A stretch of 64,000 nucleotides of DNA from Apodospora peruviana (Eukaryota > Ascomycota > Sordariomycetes > Sordariales > Lasiosphaeriaceae). The notes under the pieces were generated by a model. That model searched no databases, was not told where the DNA came from, and saw only the letters and a list, made by a program, of their open reading frames with translations. Location: positions 3,936,001 to 4,000,000 of the forward strand of contig JAUEDM010000003.1 in the NCBI GenBank assembly GCA_033439685.1, written 5' to 3'. Below, piece after piece: positions 20,901 to 32,072 of the stretch. Position numbers and translations under genes: made by a program. How positions within the stretch are numbered: position 1 is the first letter of the stretch; the number at the start of each line of letters is the position of its first letter.

Positions 20901-21853
20901 GCGCTGCTTCCCAATGTTCTCTCCATCCTCGACATCATTGCTCGAGTGTCGGTAAAGACACGCTGAAAGGCGGGGCTGTTGAAGTCATCCTCAGGGGGCT
21001 CTTCGTCGCTCAAGTTATGTGGGGATAGATTTTGTGAAGAACCCCGGCGCCTCCGCGAGAATGTCCCGGAGGGGGTGCCATGGGTACCAGCATCCTCTTG
21101 ACTTGGAGTGAACAAGCGAGATGGGGTTTCGGAGGGTGACCTCATAAAGTCACGGGTAGATTGAGAACGAGACTCATTAGCTAGTTGGATGTTCCGGAGA
21201 TGAGAGCTAATGCTTCCCACCCCGTCTCCAGGAGAGGGACTAATGGTTTCTCTGGGAGGTGGGGTGGTCCCACCTGGCTCACGAGAAGATCTGATGGTTA
21301 GGCCAGAGGTTGCATGCGAGGGTGTAAAAGAGAAGGATGGCGTTCCTGGGCGCGATTGTCGTTGCGATATTGATGTGCCCTCAACCGACGGCAGTGGGAC
21401 ATCGGGTCCCTGGAACTGGGGCGGAGCCGACAAAGGAGTTTTGTTTGTGGGAAGGGACAGGGAGAATTCCATTGGCATGGAAACACCGGGTTGGAAGGGA
21501 ATGGGCGAGGAAGGCGATGATAAGGCTGTCCGGTCGGCAGTGCTGCCGGGGACACTCGAGGTCCTCGGAGTTAGGATTGGGACAGAAGGGCTCGGGCTCG
21601 ATAAAGTACTGGTGGCAATACTCTCGATATCTGGGGTTGGATTGGCGCCGGAGACTGAAGTGGTTGTGTACATGTCGGATTCGCCAGATGGAGTCAAAGA
21701 GCTCAGCCTAAGATCCCCCAGGTTGATCCCATCGACGGCGGATGTTGCATCGAGGACGTTGCCGACATGGCTCGGGGTGGTGTCTCCGTCGGAGGAGGAA
21801 GAAGGGGTAGGCTCGGCGGTTGTGGGGGAAGATCTGATCGGGACTCTGGTCAT
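17902..21853 (-). CDS. SLIP-GC-like dynamin-family large GTPase
   Basis: My model has ten exons: 21853-20785, 20722-20670, 20609-19284, 19216-19138, 19067-19009, 18931-18922, 18842-18636, 18573-18453, 18387-18296 and 18197-17902, giving 1103 residues. All introns are GT-AG and phases agree throughout. Residues 1-330 are a Ser/Thr/Pro-rich low-complexity region. The P-loop GFVGDSGVGKSSLLNSLL is assembled across the first splice (about 350-367), a G3 motif VLVDLPGLRD lies near 540, and coiled-coil helices follow. The conserved WHHSTY block is built across a 10-bp exon (18922-18931). This layout matches fungal relatives of vertebrate nuclear GTPase SLIP-GC, whose fungal function is not established. 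If the frame at 17231-17740 is a final exon, the C-terminus would be longer. Confidence 0.8.
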
Positions 21854-22913
21854 GATGGATCGATGCTGTAATTAGAGGGTGAATTACGGAAGATGCGTGC
21901 AAAGGAGAAGACGATGCAGGTAGACTGAAGAAAAATTTCAAGTTATGCTAGTGAGGTTGAGCATTAAAGCGTTGAGTATTCTGATTATCTCGGCCGTACA
22001 TTTGGGGGAGGCACAGCACCTTAATATACCTATTCAGAGCAAATGTAGGCCTTGTTAGACTCCTCATATCCGGAGCCATATGATAGGTCGGATAGAATCC
22101 GTGGTACAAATCAGCCTGCATTTAGACACTCGAGTCCCCGCGGCCCAGCCTCGACAGACCTCGGAGAGTGCTGGAATTTTTCCTTGCCAGCGCATGAATT
22201 AGAAACGGTGCTTGGTCCAAGGGGACGGCCAACAGACTTTGGTGACACCTTTCGCGTGACGAGCGACTGTTCAATACAGGGGGTGGTTAGAGGGTTGATT
22301 GGTGTGCCGAGGAATGCTTCGGCGGCAGTACCAGACTGTCGGGATTGAACAAGTCCTCGGATTGCTGGAATCTCCAAGGCGTCCGGTGAAGGCAATCAGG
22401 CAATTATTCTAGGCACGCGTGCACGTCTTTTGGACACATCTAACAATTGTGTTGATCCTTGTAGCAAGTGTATGAATTTGAGTTTCTATCTTCGGATAGT
22501 TCATTTAAGAGACCTTTATATATCCTACATCTAGGTTGGGAATAACCTCGGATGCCAGGGGGTAACCCTCTTGAGGCAGTGCCAAGCAGGGACAAGGGGT
22601 TATTTCGGTCATTCCCTAGGGCAGACCCCGAGCATGAATGAGTAGTATTTTCGACCCGGCACTTCGACACGGCCTGGCATGGGAAAGTCATGCCACCTGA
22701 ACATTAAAGCCAACCACACCTTGCACAATCACCAGATTAACGGCTTACTAATTATTCTGAATTCAGTATGCATCGGCCTTAGCCGCGCACCATGAGACCC
22801 CCGGAGACGTCGATATTCAGTGCCCTCGTCGGCGTCGTTAGATGTGGGAAACGAGAAAACGGCCATATCGCCACCGCAAGAACACAAGCACCCCCTAACC
22901 GGGCCGGCCTCAC
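21854..22913. other. Intergenic region upstream of the GTPase
   Basis: About 1 kb with the GTPase promoter and no supported gene. The short frames present have no recognisable motifs. Confidence 0.45.
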
Positions 22914-23850
22914 TTGTTACAATTACCCGACGAAATCATCTTCAACATACTCAGCCTCATTTACGACGTCAATCCTGAGAGCATCCTTGAATTTGCCTTA
23001 GTCTATTCGTACTATTACGAGCAGGCACGACATATCCAGCATCGGGATATCACCATCAATCTAGCACACGAGCTCACAAACACGAGGAGCAACCTCAATT
23101 TCATAACACAAAACAACCTGTTGCCCGCGGTCCAAACTATATGCATCCTTACCACACCCTCTGCGTCAAAAGTCTCCCTCCGAGAGATCAGACAAGCCCG
23201 TACTGCACGACTTGCCCCCAGGGAAGCCCTATCCCATCTCGCCCAGGTTATCTCTTAAATAACTAGGCTGCGCGAGGTTTATTAGCACGAAGGAAAGCGA
23301 AATATGACTCCCATCTCGGATGAATTGGTCTTTATATTCAAGACTGGCCCTCAGACAAGTCTTCACTTGTCCTTCAACTCCATCACCGGCACTCCTTCGG
23401 CGAGCCTCTACCCTAACTACATGCCCAAACCTCCAGAAACTCTCCCTTGGTATTGCGGGCGATCTTTATACCCCGGGAAACGAATATGCTGGCCTTGGCC
23501 TCTTTGGTGGCCCAGGCCCTCCTACACTTGGAGAGCTCCAGATTTCCGACTACCCATAGGGCAGATCCAAATACCCCGGCATTTCCGAATAGTATCCTCA
23601 CAATGCGGTTGAGTATCCCGAAGACGGGATCTTAAGGAGTATTATTAGGTTGACAAGCATAACTGGTCGATACTCTGCGGCTTCCACGAGAAGAACCCAA
23701 GACTCACACCTCGTGTTACGCGCTATCTAATCGGGCTCAGGGAAGGGGAGTTCGACTTTGACGGCTCACACACCAGACCGTCTAAGACGGTAAACGCCAG
23801 CCATCTTCCTAAACAACATCCTATCTATACTCGAATCGATCTCTATCAAC
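22914..23850 (+). pseudogene. Decayed F-box protein gene
   Basis: The frame at 22914-23258 starts with LLQLPDEIIFNILSLIYD, a typical fungal F-box opening, but has no ATG and ends in TAA after 114 codons. Further pieces of what looks like the same protein follow in other frames: an LRR-like segment TTCPNLQKLSLGIAGDLYTP (about 23410-23480) and a C-terminal-like block GLREGEFDFDGSHTRPSKT (about 23730-23790), separated by stops and frame changes. Fungal F-box proteins act as substrate adaptors of SCF ubiquitin ligases. This copy cannot make a full protein as read. Exact limits are uncertain. Confidence 0.5.
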
Positions 23851-24230
23851 TCCCTGACTCATATAGGCCTCGAATCAATTACATCTCAAGTATGAGTTTC
23901 CGGCAAATTCACCTCCGTTTCTGGAGGTCGGGACTCCTGTGATGGGTTCGAGATTCCTCTCGCTTGGTCCTCCAATCAGGGTTCGTAACAGTAGCTGGGA
24001 TTGTTCCTCCTTGCCTTGAGTACCAGAGTAGCATGAAGGTAGTTATGAATGGGCATTGTGTATAATATGCTGGTAGATTGGATCATGAGAGATTACTGAA
24101 GCTCATGCTTACGCTTTTTTTTTATTTTTTTTTTTTTTACTTTGATGCCCTGTTTCTCCTTTTATCTTCCTTTAGCTTAACTACCATTTGTTTCTTTGCA
24201 TTTTACACATGGAGTGAAGGAACTCGCCAA
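23851..24230. other. Gap between two F-box-type relics, with T-rich tract
   Basis: Nothing coding was recognised. A T-rich stretch lies at about 24115-24138. Confidence 0.4.
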
Positions 24231-24917
24231 TCAACTCCATTCACAACACTGCACTTCTCTCTCTTTGCCATCCGTTTGAGTTTCCGGTTCTCGGCGTTGC
24301 TTAGTCTCGGACATGTCACGGAGAAGCAGTCTTCGTGCCACAGGGCAAGCTCGCACACAAAGCTTGTTGCGTTGTTTCCGAGCCCAGTTCCCGCGGCCAT
24401 CTTCCGATGGAAATTTCGAGACATAAGATATTACCGCGTCGGGTGTCCTTGCACTGAGCTCTAGGTGCTCCAGAGCAAAGGGCTTTCCTTTCTGCTCCGA
24501 CATCTCCAGGATGTACTCGAATAAATGGGCAGCAGAGCTCCAGGTGAGATAGGGGCGGGGCAGCGACGACCGGTCTCCCATGGCACCAAGCTCAAACTAT
24601 ATCCCCAGCCGACGAAGCCTGGGAAATCCCGCTAGGATGCTTAACATGCTGCGCGGCCACTCGTTGCGGTCTGTCCCATCCATGTCCATGTCAATGACGA
24701 ATTTCTCTAGCTGAAGTAAGACGTTGTAAAGCTGCTGGAGGTCGAAGTGGTTGATGAACCCATCGACTTGGTTCCAGCCATAAGTCGTTACCACGTTAGG
24801 CTCTTTCCGGCACCAGGCCTTGGGGTCGTGGATGATGAGTTTGCGGAGGCTTGATATATGCCGTGTAATACGGGTGATCCGTAATCGCTTACGTGCCTCG
24901 CTATATGTTCACCCTTC
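24231..24917 (-). pseudogene. Fragment of F-box/LRR-like gene with in-frame stop
   Basis: A single reverse frame is open from about 24917 to 24231 except for one TAG at 24597-24599. Before the stop it reads RHISSLRKLIIHDPKAWCRK and FVIDMDMDGTDRNEWPRSML, ending LAGFPRLRRLGI; after the stop it continues FELGAMGDRSSLPRPYLTW and SAAHLFEYILEMSE. The leucine-rich C-terminal character resembles fungal F-box proteins. No F-box N-terminus was found upstream (a TGA closes the frame near 24918). It is probably the 3' half of a dead gene. A Trp codon (TGG to TAG) is one possible origin of the stop. Confidence 0.5.
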
Positions 24918-25031
24918 ACTTCACCAATAATACCAGTGACCGATGACCACCTGAAGTGTCAATACACAAGTCTGTTGCTTTAGAATTTAAACTCGATCTG
25001 TAGAGATTATTGTCAGTAAACCACAGACAAT

Positions 25032-26294
25032 ATGGCGCGAAGGCAGCATACGAAGTCGCGATATGGCTGCGCCGGCTGTTAAAGAAGACACATGAAGATT
25101 GGTCTCATCCTCAAAGAGATGCCAAGGCTATCGTCTACCTACTTACCTGTTCGAAAAGTGTGATGAGAGAAAACCGGTCTGTATGACTGCATCGTCGGCA
25201 AGATCCAATACTCCTTCGTGGCCGCTGAACCGGCCTTACCCCCAGGGCAGCAGCGGTCGTCAACCATCTCCTCCTCAGCCTCACCATCATACCCTTCGCC
25301 ATCAGTATCCACTCATTCTATGGAATTTTCGTATGCTGATATTAGTACCTCAACAAACCCAGTTGCGTCGCCATCATCACCGCTCTTCCTCCACAACAGC
25401 TCACCTCGGCCTGCCGATAATGAGAGCCTACTCCTGAGCGAACGGGAATAGCATGGTCTACCTCGACCTCCTCTACAGCTTCAAGGTCCAACTAGGCAAA
25501 ACAATGGGCTTTGCTCCGGACGAAATTGAGTCGATGATGCAGCTAGCAGTTGGTGAAGCTTTCAGAACCCCCATCCTAATGGACGAGATGCTAGCCCTCG
25601 CCGCAGCGCACAGGAGCACCACGACCAACACCGGCAACCCGAGACTATCCCAGGACTACTACCTAACAGAAGCAACGCGCCTGCAGACCCGCGCCGTGAC
25701 ACAATTTAACGCCGCGCTAGCAGCCCAGCCCGAATACGTGTCGGACGATACCTGGCTGGCCGTCTTTCTGTTCTCAACCTTCCTCGGCCAGCACGCCCTC
25801 TTTGACATCTTTTCGTCAATACCCTCCTCATCACCACCCGGTGATATTACCGACACACTAGAAACAGTCCTCGACAAATCTGTCCAGTGCCTCAGTCTAC
25901 ACCGCGGAATCGCCGCTATCGCCGGCACCTCGTGGCCGAAAATTGCACTCCCAGAAGGGCGCGCTGTTTGGCGGGTACGCCGAGAACCGCCTCACTTCGC
26001 CAAATCACGATGCGATATTTGCGAATGAAGAGCAGCAAGAATGTGCTCGTCTGATGGAAATGCTTGCCTCCACGGGTACAAGCACTGATAGCAGTGGCGG
26101 GCCACGGACCGGAGGCTCTTGTGGTGCTCGCGCACTACGCGGTGCTCGAGCATCGCGCGAGGGACTGCTGGGTTGTTGGTGGCGCGGGCAGGTTTCTGAT
26201 TGAAGCTATTGGGAGGTGTTTGGGGCGAGAGTGGGAGGCGTGGTTGGGCTGGCCGAGGGGGGTGCTGGAGACGGAGGTAGATGGTGTTAGTTAA
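25032..26294 (+). pseudogene. Dead Zn2Cys6 transcription factor gene
   Basis: ATG 25032 opens a zinc-cluster start (RRQHTKSRYGCAGC) that hits TAA where Lys or Arg is expected, followed by RRHMK. The second half appears after a probable intron as EKCDERKPVC, then changes frame to DCIVGKIQYSF, where the last Cys position holds Tyr. The regulatory region continues in two or three frames: YLDLLYSFKVQLGKTMGFAP with EMLALAAAHRST (frame from 25453), then GALFGGYAENRLTSPNHDAI, then VLAHYAVLEHRARDCWVVGG ending at 26294. At least one nonsense codon, several frame changes and a lost zinc ligand make a working protein unlikely. It resembles fungal regulators of the sterol/UPC2-like type in its C-terminal half. 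Confidence 0.65.
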
Positions 26295-26857
26295 AGGTTA
26301 GAAAGACAAAGGAAAAAGGGAAGAAGGGGAAACAAGAAATGAGAAACAAAATCTCAGTACAATCTGTTCAACGTCGTGGAATTACAAGCGGGTAAGTGCT
26401 TGCCATGTCCCTAGAAATACAACTAGCAGTTGGTGGTTCTAGCATCAATCACTCGTTCACGCAAGAGGAACTAACACCTGTGTATTTTCTGGATCAATTC
26501 TACACCTCTAGTATGATTTTTTGCCGGAGATTTATTACTATTCTTTGGGGTCGAGACTCCAACTGGATAATTAGCCATCTTATCGTGAGCATTCGGACCC
26601 CGATCACCCTCGGTGTGCCACTACGCCTCACTTAGGATGAATGTTAACCAATATTGATGGGGGCGGTGTTTGAACAATGTGATGTATCTTCATTTACGGT
26701 ATATGATTAATTTAGCGAAGGTGATATGGCTCTTTTGGTGGCTGCACACGTCGCCTTCAAACACCTAAGGTTGTCAACATGATTCAAAACAACATTTCCG
26801 TCACTCCATTTCGCTTTTTTGTAAAAGAATTCATAATGAAACCCACATATTCATAAT
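26295..26857. other. Intergenic region in the decayed segment
   Basis: No gene seen. The sequence is A/T-richer than the flanking genes. Confidence 0.4.
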
Positions 26858-28729
26858 ATGACGAAATCACTTTTAAAGTCCATCATCTTGGTCGCAGCAA
26901 GCTTGCTCGTGTCGTCGGCATGCAGTCTGGTTTTGTTGATACTCGATCTTCGTGATTGGACCAGATCGAGGTTCTCTCTGAACATGCTAAAACTCGTCAA
27001 CCTCGTGCACTAGGTCGCTTTCAGCTGGGACTTGCCTCTGGGATACTTGCTGTCCCTTTCCGCCTTCATCATACTGTCTCTGGCACCGGCGGCAGTCTGG
27101 TCCGGCGCCATAACCCCAGTTATTGTGCCCAAGAATATCACACTGGAGTACTCAGTGCCTCTAATCGGAGATGTTCGTCACATGCATGGAAATAACCTGC
27201 TCTTCACCCCCGGGGCCGACAAGAATGATTGGTTTGTCGGACATTGTACAAGTTCTCTGGAGGGTGGCGACTTACCACGCCGAGCATATGGAGCATTCCA
27301 CCATTGTTTCAACTCGCGTAGGCAAGCTTTACTCTACTCGGCGTCAAGCTCCTCTACGTCAACTAGGCGGGCCGGTGTTGGCTCCTTTGGCGGTCTCACA
27401 GTTGGCCATGCGAAGCTCGACCTATCCGGATACTCATACATCTGGCGCAGTTACGGTGCCGGGGCAGCGGTCGGTAACATGGCAACATTGGGCGTGCAGG
27501 AGCCGTTGTCCATCGTTTTCAACGAGACACGAGTCCTCACCAACATCACATGCGGCAAGAACTCGTAGTCTGTCTTTCGACTCAACTGCAAGAGCCGGGA
27601 TGAACTAGGTATGAACGAGTGCACGACCGTCTCAGCAGACACTCTCCCAGAGGGGTGGAGCGCCACAGCTGGGGATATACTACGGGGAAACTGGAACAAG
27701 TTCGGATTCCTGGAGTCGGACTTCCTGTCGTGGGGAAGCGCCTACAAGGACCAAAGGATGTGGATCGCGCTCGCAGTAGGCTATGATGGGGTTGTCGATT
27801 CTGGCGACACGTATCGGTTCGGCGAGTTCGCCAAGACTCAGTGCCTGTTATCGTTCGAGGCATTCGATTTCCGAGTGGTTGTCAACACCTCAACCAGAAT
27901 AATCAACGTTTCACCTGCAGCCAAAGTCGATTGGCCATCATATGGGGATACGATGCTTGAGGAGCTCTCGGCTGAGTACAACTAAATGAGCTTCAACATG
28001 AGCTTTAACGACGGCACGGCAGGCGGGTCACAGCTCAGGCACGCCTTGCGCGCGAATTTGAACTCGTTACGCGGACTCCGGGGCCCGTCAAACTTGACTG
28101 CCGGCGACAAATCATCAGAAACCCGATTACCAGGCGACGAATCGTCAAACCCATACTCAAGAGAAGAACACCCAGCGGTACCAGGAAGGCCAGGTCCAGA
28201 AGACCCATTGCCAGCCTTTGTCGTCGACGAACCATCAATGCTGCGGAGCCTGGAAGATTTCTTTGGCGATCTGACCGACAACAGTCTGATCTCGTATGCG
28301 CAGTTTCGACTTAACGCGGAAGGCTCGTGGCAGACTATAACCGCCACTGCCTCCAGACGCGCTGTTCGCTACGGGACACGGCGATACATATATGCAGCTA
28401 CGCTCATCAACCTGTTGTTTGTTATAATCTTTGTGATCGAGGCATGGAGAACAAGGGGCTGGCGCGGTATATCCAAGATGGAGTCGCACGATATCATCAA
28501 TTTTGTGGTGGCGGCTTCGGCTGGGGGTGATAAGTTAGGTTCTCATGTTGCTGAAAGAAAAGGACAAGATGGCAAGAAATGGAAGAACCAGAACAGATGG
28601 GCTCGGATGATGACTGCCAGAAATTCAACTGGGGCGACAATACTCCGGCTCAAAGGGGTCGATATCGGCGCTATGGCCATTGTCCTGGACGATGATAGTG
28701 ATATGGATTCCTTGTGCTGTCGAGGGTAA
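26858..28729 (+). pseudogene. Membrane protein gene with three in-frame stops (possible RIP damage)
   Basis: From ATG 26858 to the final TAA at 28729 one reading frame of 624 codons is interrupted only by TAG at 27011-27013, TAG at 27566-27568 and TAA at 27983-27985. Each could come from CAG or CAA (Gln) by a single C-to-T change. There is no frameshift. The product would have an N-terminal hydrophobic segment (SIILVAASLLVSSACSLVLL), a second one (LLSLSAFIILSLAPAAVWSG), an extracellular-looking domain with several NXT/NXS sites, and a C-terminal membrane segment (AATLINLLFVIIFVIEAW). I do not recognise a named family; several fungal multi-domain membrane proteins have this layout. Short introns hiding the stops are possible but no good ones were found. 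Confidence 0.6.
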
Positions 28730-29060
28730 GAAATCGTGCAACGAGCCCGTATAGATACAAAATTCTCGTGGAACACGGCAGGAGAACGCAGCTTATATAA
28801 GTGAGCTCCTGAATGCATCAGTGAAGTGTTGTCGTCACTCTAAAAGATATTATTGTCTAGAACCAGAGTCTGGATCTGTAAGCGGAACTCTGAATTTCTG
28901 CTAGTTACTATATAAGTTGTCTAGATAAATCATGAGAAAGCAGCAGGCTGTAGTTCTCAGATAAACACGCCCATCACATCATCCACGCCTGGAACCCGAT
29001 GTTGAACTGGTACCATTCTCTAACCCCTCAACACATGAAGTAGTTCATGCCGTGCGCATT
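28730..29060. other. Intergenic region, nothing recognised
   Basis: No coding or repeat structure was seen in these 330 bp. Confidence 0.4.
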
Positions 29061-29505
29061 TTACACGTCACAGTTTTGAACCTTGAAGGACTTGAACGCG
29101 CCGTCGACGCAGTGAAAAGTGGGAATGATGCCAATGGGAGCTGGGTTTCCGCAAACTGGGTCCGTGTACAGGACCACTAGAACGGTAGAGGTGGTATGAG
29201 CAAGCAGCGTAGGTCTTATTTTGGGGTTAAGTGGCAGTTCACAAACCTGTGCAAAATCCATCCCCACGGGGGCTGTCTCCGACCATGAACGAGGTCACGG
29301 GGGAATCGGTAAGCGTGACACACCCATCAGCGGGCAGCTGAGACTGGTGAAAAGCCTTGAAGGGACCCTTCATAGTAGCGCATGTCTGGCCGCTACGGCC
29401 CAGTGCTACAAAGAACAGGAGGGGGTCCGACTTGCGAATGTTGATGGTGGCGGCGTTTGCACCGCTGAGGGCGAGGAGCCCGACGAGACCGAGGTTTAAT
29501 TGCAT
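29061..29505 (-). CDS. Small secreted six-cysteine protein
   Basis: Two exons, 29505-29247 and 29176-29061, with a 70-bp intron (GTTTGT...TCTAG), give 124 residues. The N-terminus MQLNLGLVGLLALSGANA is a clear signal peptide. The mature part has six cysteines, in GQTCATMKG, ADGCVTLTD, GDGFCTVV, DPVCGNPAP, FHCVDGAF and QNCDV, consistent with three disulfides. An upstream in-frame ATG at 29556 would put 17 residues before the signal peptide, so the ATG at 29505 was chosen. No named family was recognised. Size, secretion signal and cysteines fit a small secreted effector-like or cell-surface protein. It appears intact, unlike most neighbours. Confidence 0.65.
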
Positions 29506-29969
29506 GGTGAGAGAAGTTGATCGAGGTTTAACGAGTTGTGAAAAGTTTGATGACATGCTGGTCCTTTATACTTTGTGGACGAAGAGATCAAGCCTAGGTA
29601 TCTGGCATGTCGCCGCGTTGCATTGCCTGTTAGATGGCACCCCCGACTCCGTTTATGAGGGCCCAGCGTTAACGCCGTCTACGGACGGCGTTATCCAGAC
29701 TTTCCCTGATTTCCGCCCATGGACAACAGCAGCCATGACTCACCGAGATGTGGGTATCGTGAACAGAACTAACCTCCCACTTCGAACTCTAAAGGAAGTC
29801 TATGATGCTTACAGCATCAGGAAGGTTTGACGCCCTGCCCTTAAATTTTTTGCCACTCCAGAAATAAGAATGATCTATATACGTAACTAATCGCATAACC
29901 CTTCACCTGCTTGAAAAAAGGGATTTGCAAAATCTCTGCGAATTGTAAAGAGATTTGCACATCCTATTT
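29506..29969. other. Intergenic region, nothing supported
   Basis: Contains the promoter of the secreted-protein gene. Short frames have no support. Confidence 0.4.
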
Positions 29970-30151
29970 CTACACCCACGTGCCCCTGAACGCATCACGC
30001 TGTTCACCGGGGTTACAATCAATATCCAGATTGTCTAGTTTGTTGTCGCCACCGAACTGGACAACCGGGATATTGAACTATTCTACGAAGTTGTTAGCTT
30101 GCTGAAGATGCGGGCGCCGGTTATAGTCGACGTGTGTAGACTTGTTATAGG
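29970..30151 (-). pseudogene. Short relic exon of an unknown protein
   Basis: After a possible acceptor (CTCACAG at 30152-30158) a reverse frame reads YNKSTHVDYNRRPHLQQANN, then a TAG at 30078-30080, then FNIPVVQFGGDNKLDNLDID and CNPGEQRDAFRGTWV to a final TAG at 29970-29972. The composition looks protein-like on both sides of the stop, which could be a CAG-to-TAG change. No upstream exon or start was found. The family is unknown. Confidence 0.3.
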
Positions 30152-31447
30152 CTGTGAGGCAGCAGGCAAACGTAAATATAGTAAGTATGAAGTGGTTGAA
30201 GTTGTTAACAAAGTTTTCTCCATAGATGTCTGCCCGCCGTCGAGCAGCTGGCTAAGAAGGGCTCTCCCGTTGCTCTAGCGATACTGAGGTAATTTATGGC
30301 CCACACCGACCAAGTCGAGGCCCATGATGGCCAGCTCAAGAAACTCGCGACAGAATTCATCAGGTCCATGATATTGAAGCCCCCTGCCACATCCGTTGTG
30401 GGCTGTAGTACCGGAGCCTTTCTATGTTATGCCCGTCCAACTTCTCTGAAGTGGGCATCTTGCATTCCAGTCCACGCCGTGCGACGGTGAGCTGTGCCGT
30501 CGACCGCCATGACTTTCAGTTAGAAGTAGAAATAGTCTTGTGTAACCTTAGAGAGCGGGATGCAAGTCCTTAGACTCTCCATGGGCTATGTGTAACTAAT
30601 ATTGATAACTGTTGCTTGGAGAAGGGATTGTAACATCTGACGTGTGAAAAGAACTATGCAGAGATCATAGGGACTCGAGGAGCCTCACCGAGCATGACAA
30701 ATTCATCGTAAATGGCACTGATAGCTTTCCAACACGTGTCCAACTAAGCACCTACTGACCGCATCAGCGAGGCGGCCGTCGAAGGGTTCTATGGTGAAGT
30801 GCCCTGCATCTCTGACGGCGGCCGCTACGACCTGTACGGCAACGGCAAAGAAAGACCCGTGCTATGCCGGCTAACATGTAGATAGGAGACTAAACCATAT
30901 TTCAGGTGATAGCAAAAGACATTTCGTTTTAACTCGATGTTATCAACTGTAATGTCATTCTCAGAACCCCGTATGTCCTTGAAAGTGCCTTGCATGTTTG
31001 AAGGGCTCGGAGCGAGCAAGGGACGGCCGCCCCGAGGTGGTACGAACTATAGGCCAGGGTAGATGTATCAAGGTACGCCGTACACGGCCACAACAACGAC
31101 GACGAGCCAACTATCGACGACCAGAAGCAGAAAGTCTCCGGAGCGAGACAGCTTCAGCTGTCGTCGCCTTGCGGGCCATCTATCTACTATGCTCTCATCG
31201 TGCTCTCGGATGCCCATTGGGGGGTGTTACTGCAATGATCAGACTGGACGAGAATACCTTACCTACCTCGCGAGTCGGCCAGATGGGCTCTCAAAAAGTA
31301 TAAGAAGCCTGTCAATGTCCGTCAAACATACCAGCTCCAACTCAGAATCATCCACGCATTCAGCAGACTCAGCAACAACCAGTTCCCATCATCAGTTCAT
31401 TAAGTACCCACTTCGCACCTTTGTCTTCTCTCGCGTCTTCAGTCACG
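30152..31447. other. Intergenic region with no supported gene
   Basis: About 1.3 kb. A plus-strand stretch near 30230-30490 (KKGSPVALAIL, then a stop, then AHTDQVEAHDGQLKKLA) has weak coding character and may be another relic. Otherwise nothing was recognised. Confidence 0.35.
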
Positions 31448-32072
31448 ATGCAAATCAAAAAACATCATCGTCGGCATTTTTGCTTCAACCATCCTTGGAG
31501 CCCAGGCTCTGAAGACGGACCCCAACGCACCAGATGGCCAGTACGTGGTTCTGACCGACGAGAATGGTGTCGATTACGCCCAGTTCGTTAAGCCCTTGAA
31601 CCTCACTGCCGTCCTCGATGTTCGCTCCGTCGAGGCCGCCGAGGGAGTGGTCAACAAACGCAGCAGCAGTGCTAAGCTGGGCAAGCGAGAGCAATTCGGG
31701 GTAATTAAGTTTTGATCTCCTCCCACCATATATATAAAAACTTCCTTTGCTGACCATTTTCTTTTTCGGGGTACCGGCCGAACCATGATCGCTGACGAAT
31801 GCAATGTCGTCGTGGGCGCGCTGCAGAACTACTGCGGCTCCGGTCATGGGTTCCCCGGGTGGAGGACGTATCGGAAGTACGGCAACGCGTTCGCCTACAT
31901 GTGCGATTACTGGGGCAGTCAGCTCTGCTACGCCAGCGAGGACGCAACCGCGAACAACATCCTCACCAACAACTGCGGCAGCTACCACACCGACTGGCAC
32001 AACAACAATAACGGCAAAACTTATAGCTATGACTACAGCAGCGACGGGACTTATCATTTCTGCTGGTCTTGA
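31448..32072 (+). pseudogene. Secreted protein gene with frameshift and lost splice acceptor
   Basis: ATG 31448 is followed by a run of six A. If it were five, the frame would continue as a signal peptide (IIVGIFASTILGAQA) and a pro-region with VLTDENGVDYAQFVKPLNLT and dibasic sites (NKRSS, GKREQF), ending at a GTAATT donor at 31701. The second exon frame begins GTGRTMIADECNVVV and encodes a Cys/Trp/Tyr-rich domain (CGSGHGFPGW, YMCDYWGSQLCY, NNCGSYHTDWHNN) to a stop at 32072. The expected acceptor just before it reads TTTTTCGG instead of TTTTTCAG. Two independent lesions suggest a recently inactivated secreted protein gene. A sequencing error in the A run would explain only one of them. Family not recognised. 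Confidence 0.55.

Noticed and set aside
23940..23990. GGTTCGAGATTCC-like T-loop suggesting a tRNA
   Set aside because: No acceptor stem or anticodon arm could be folded around it.
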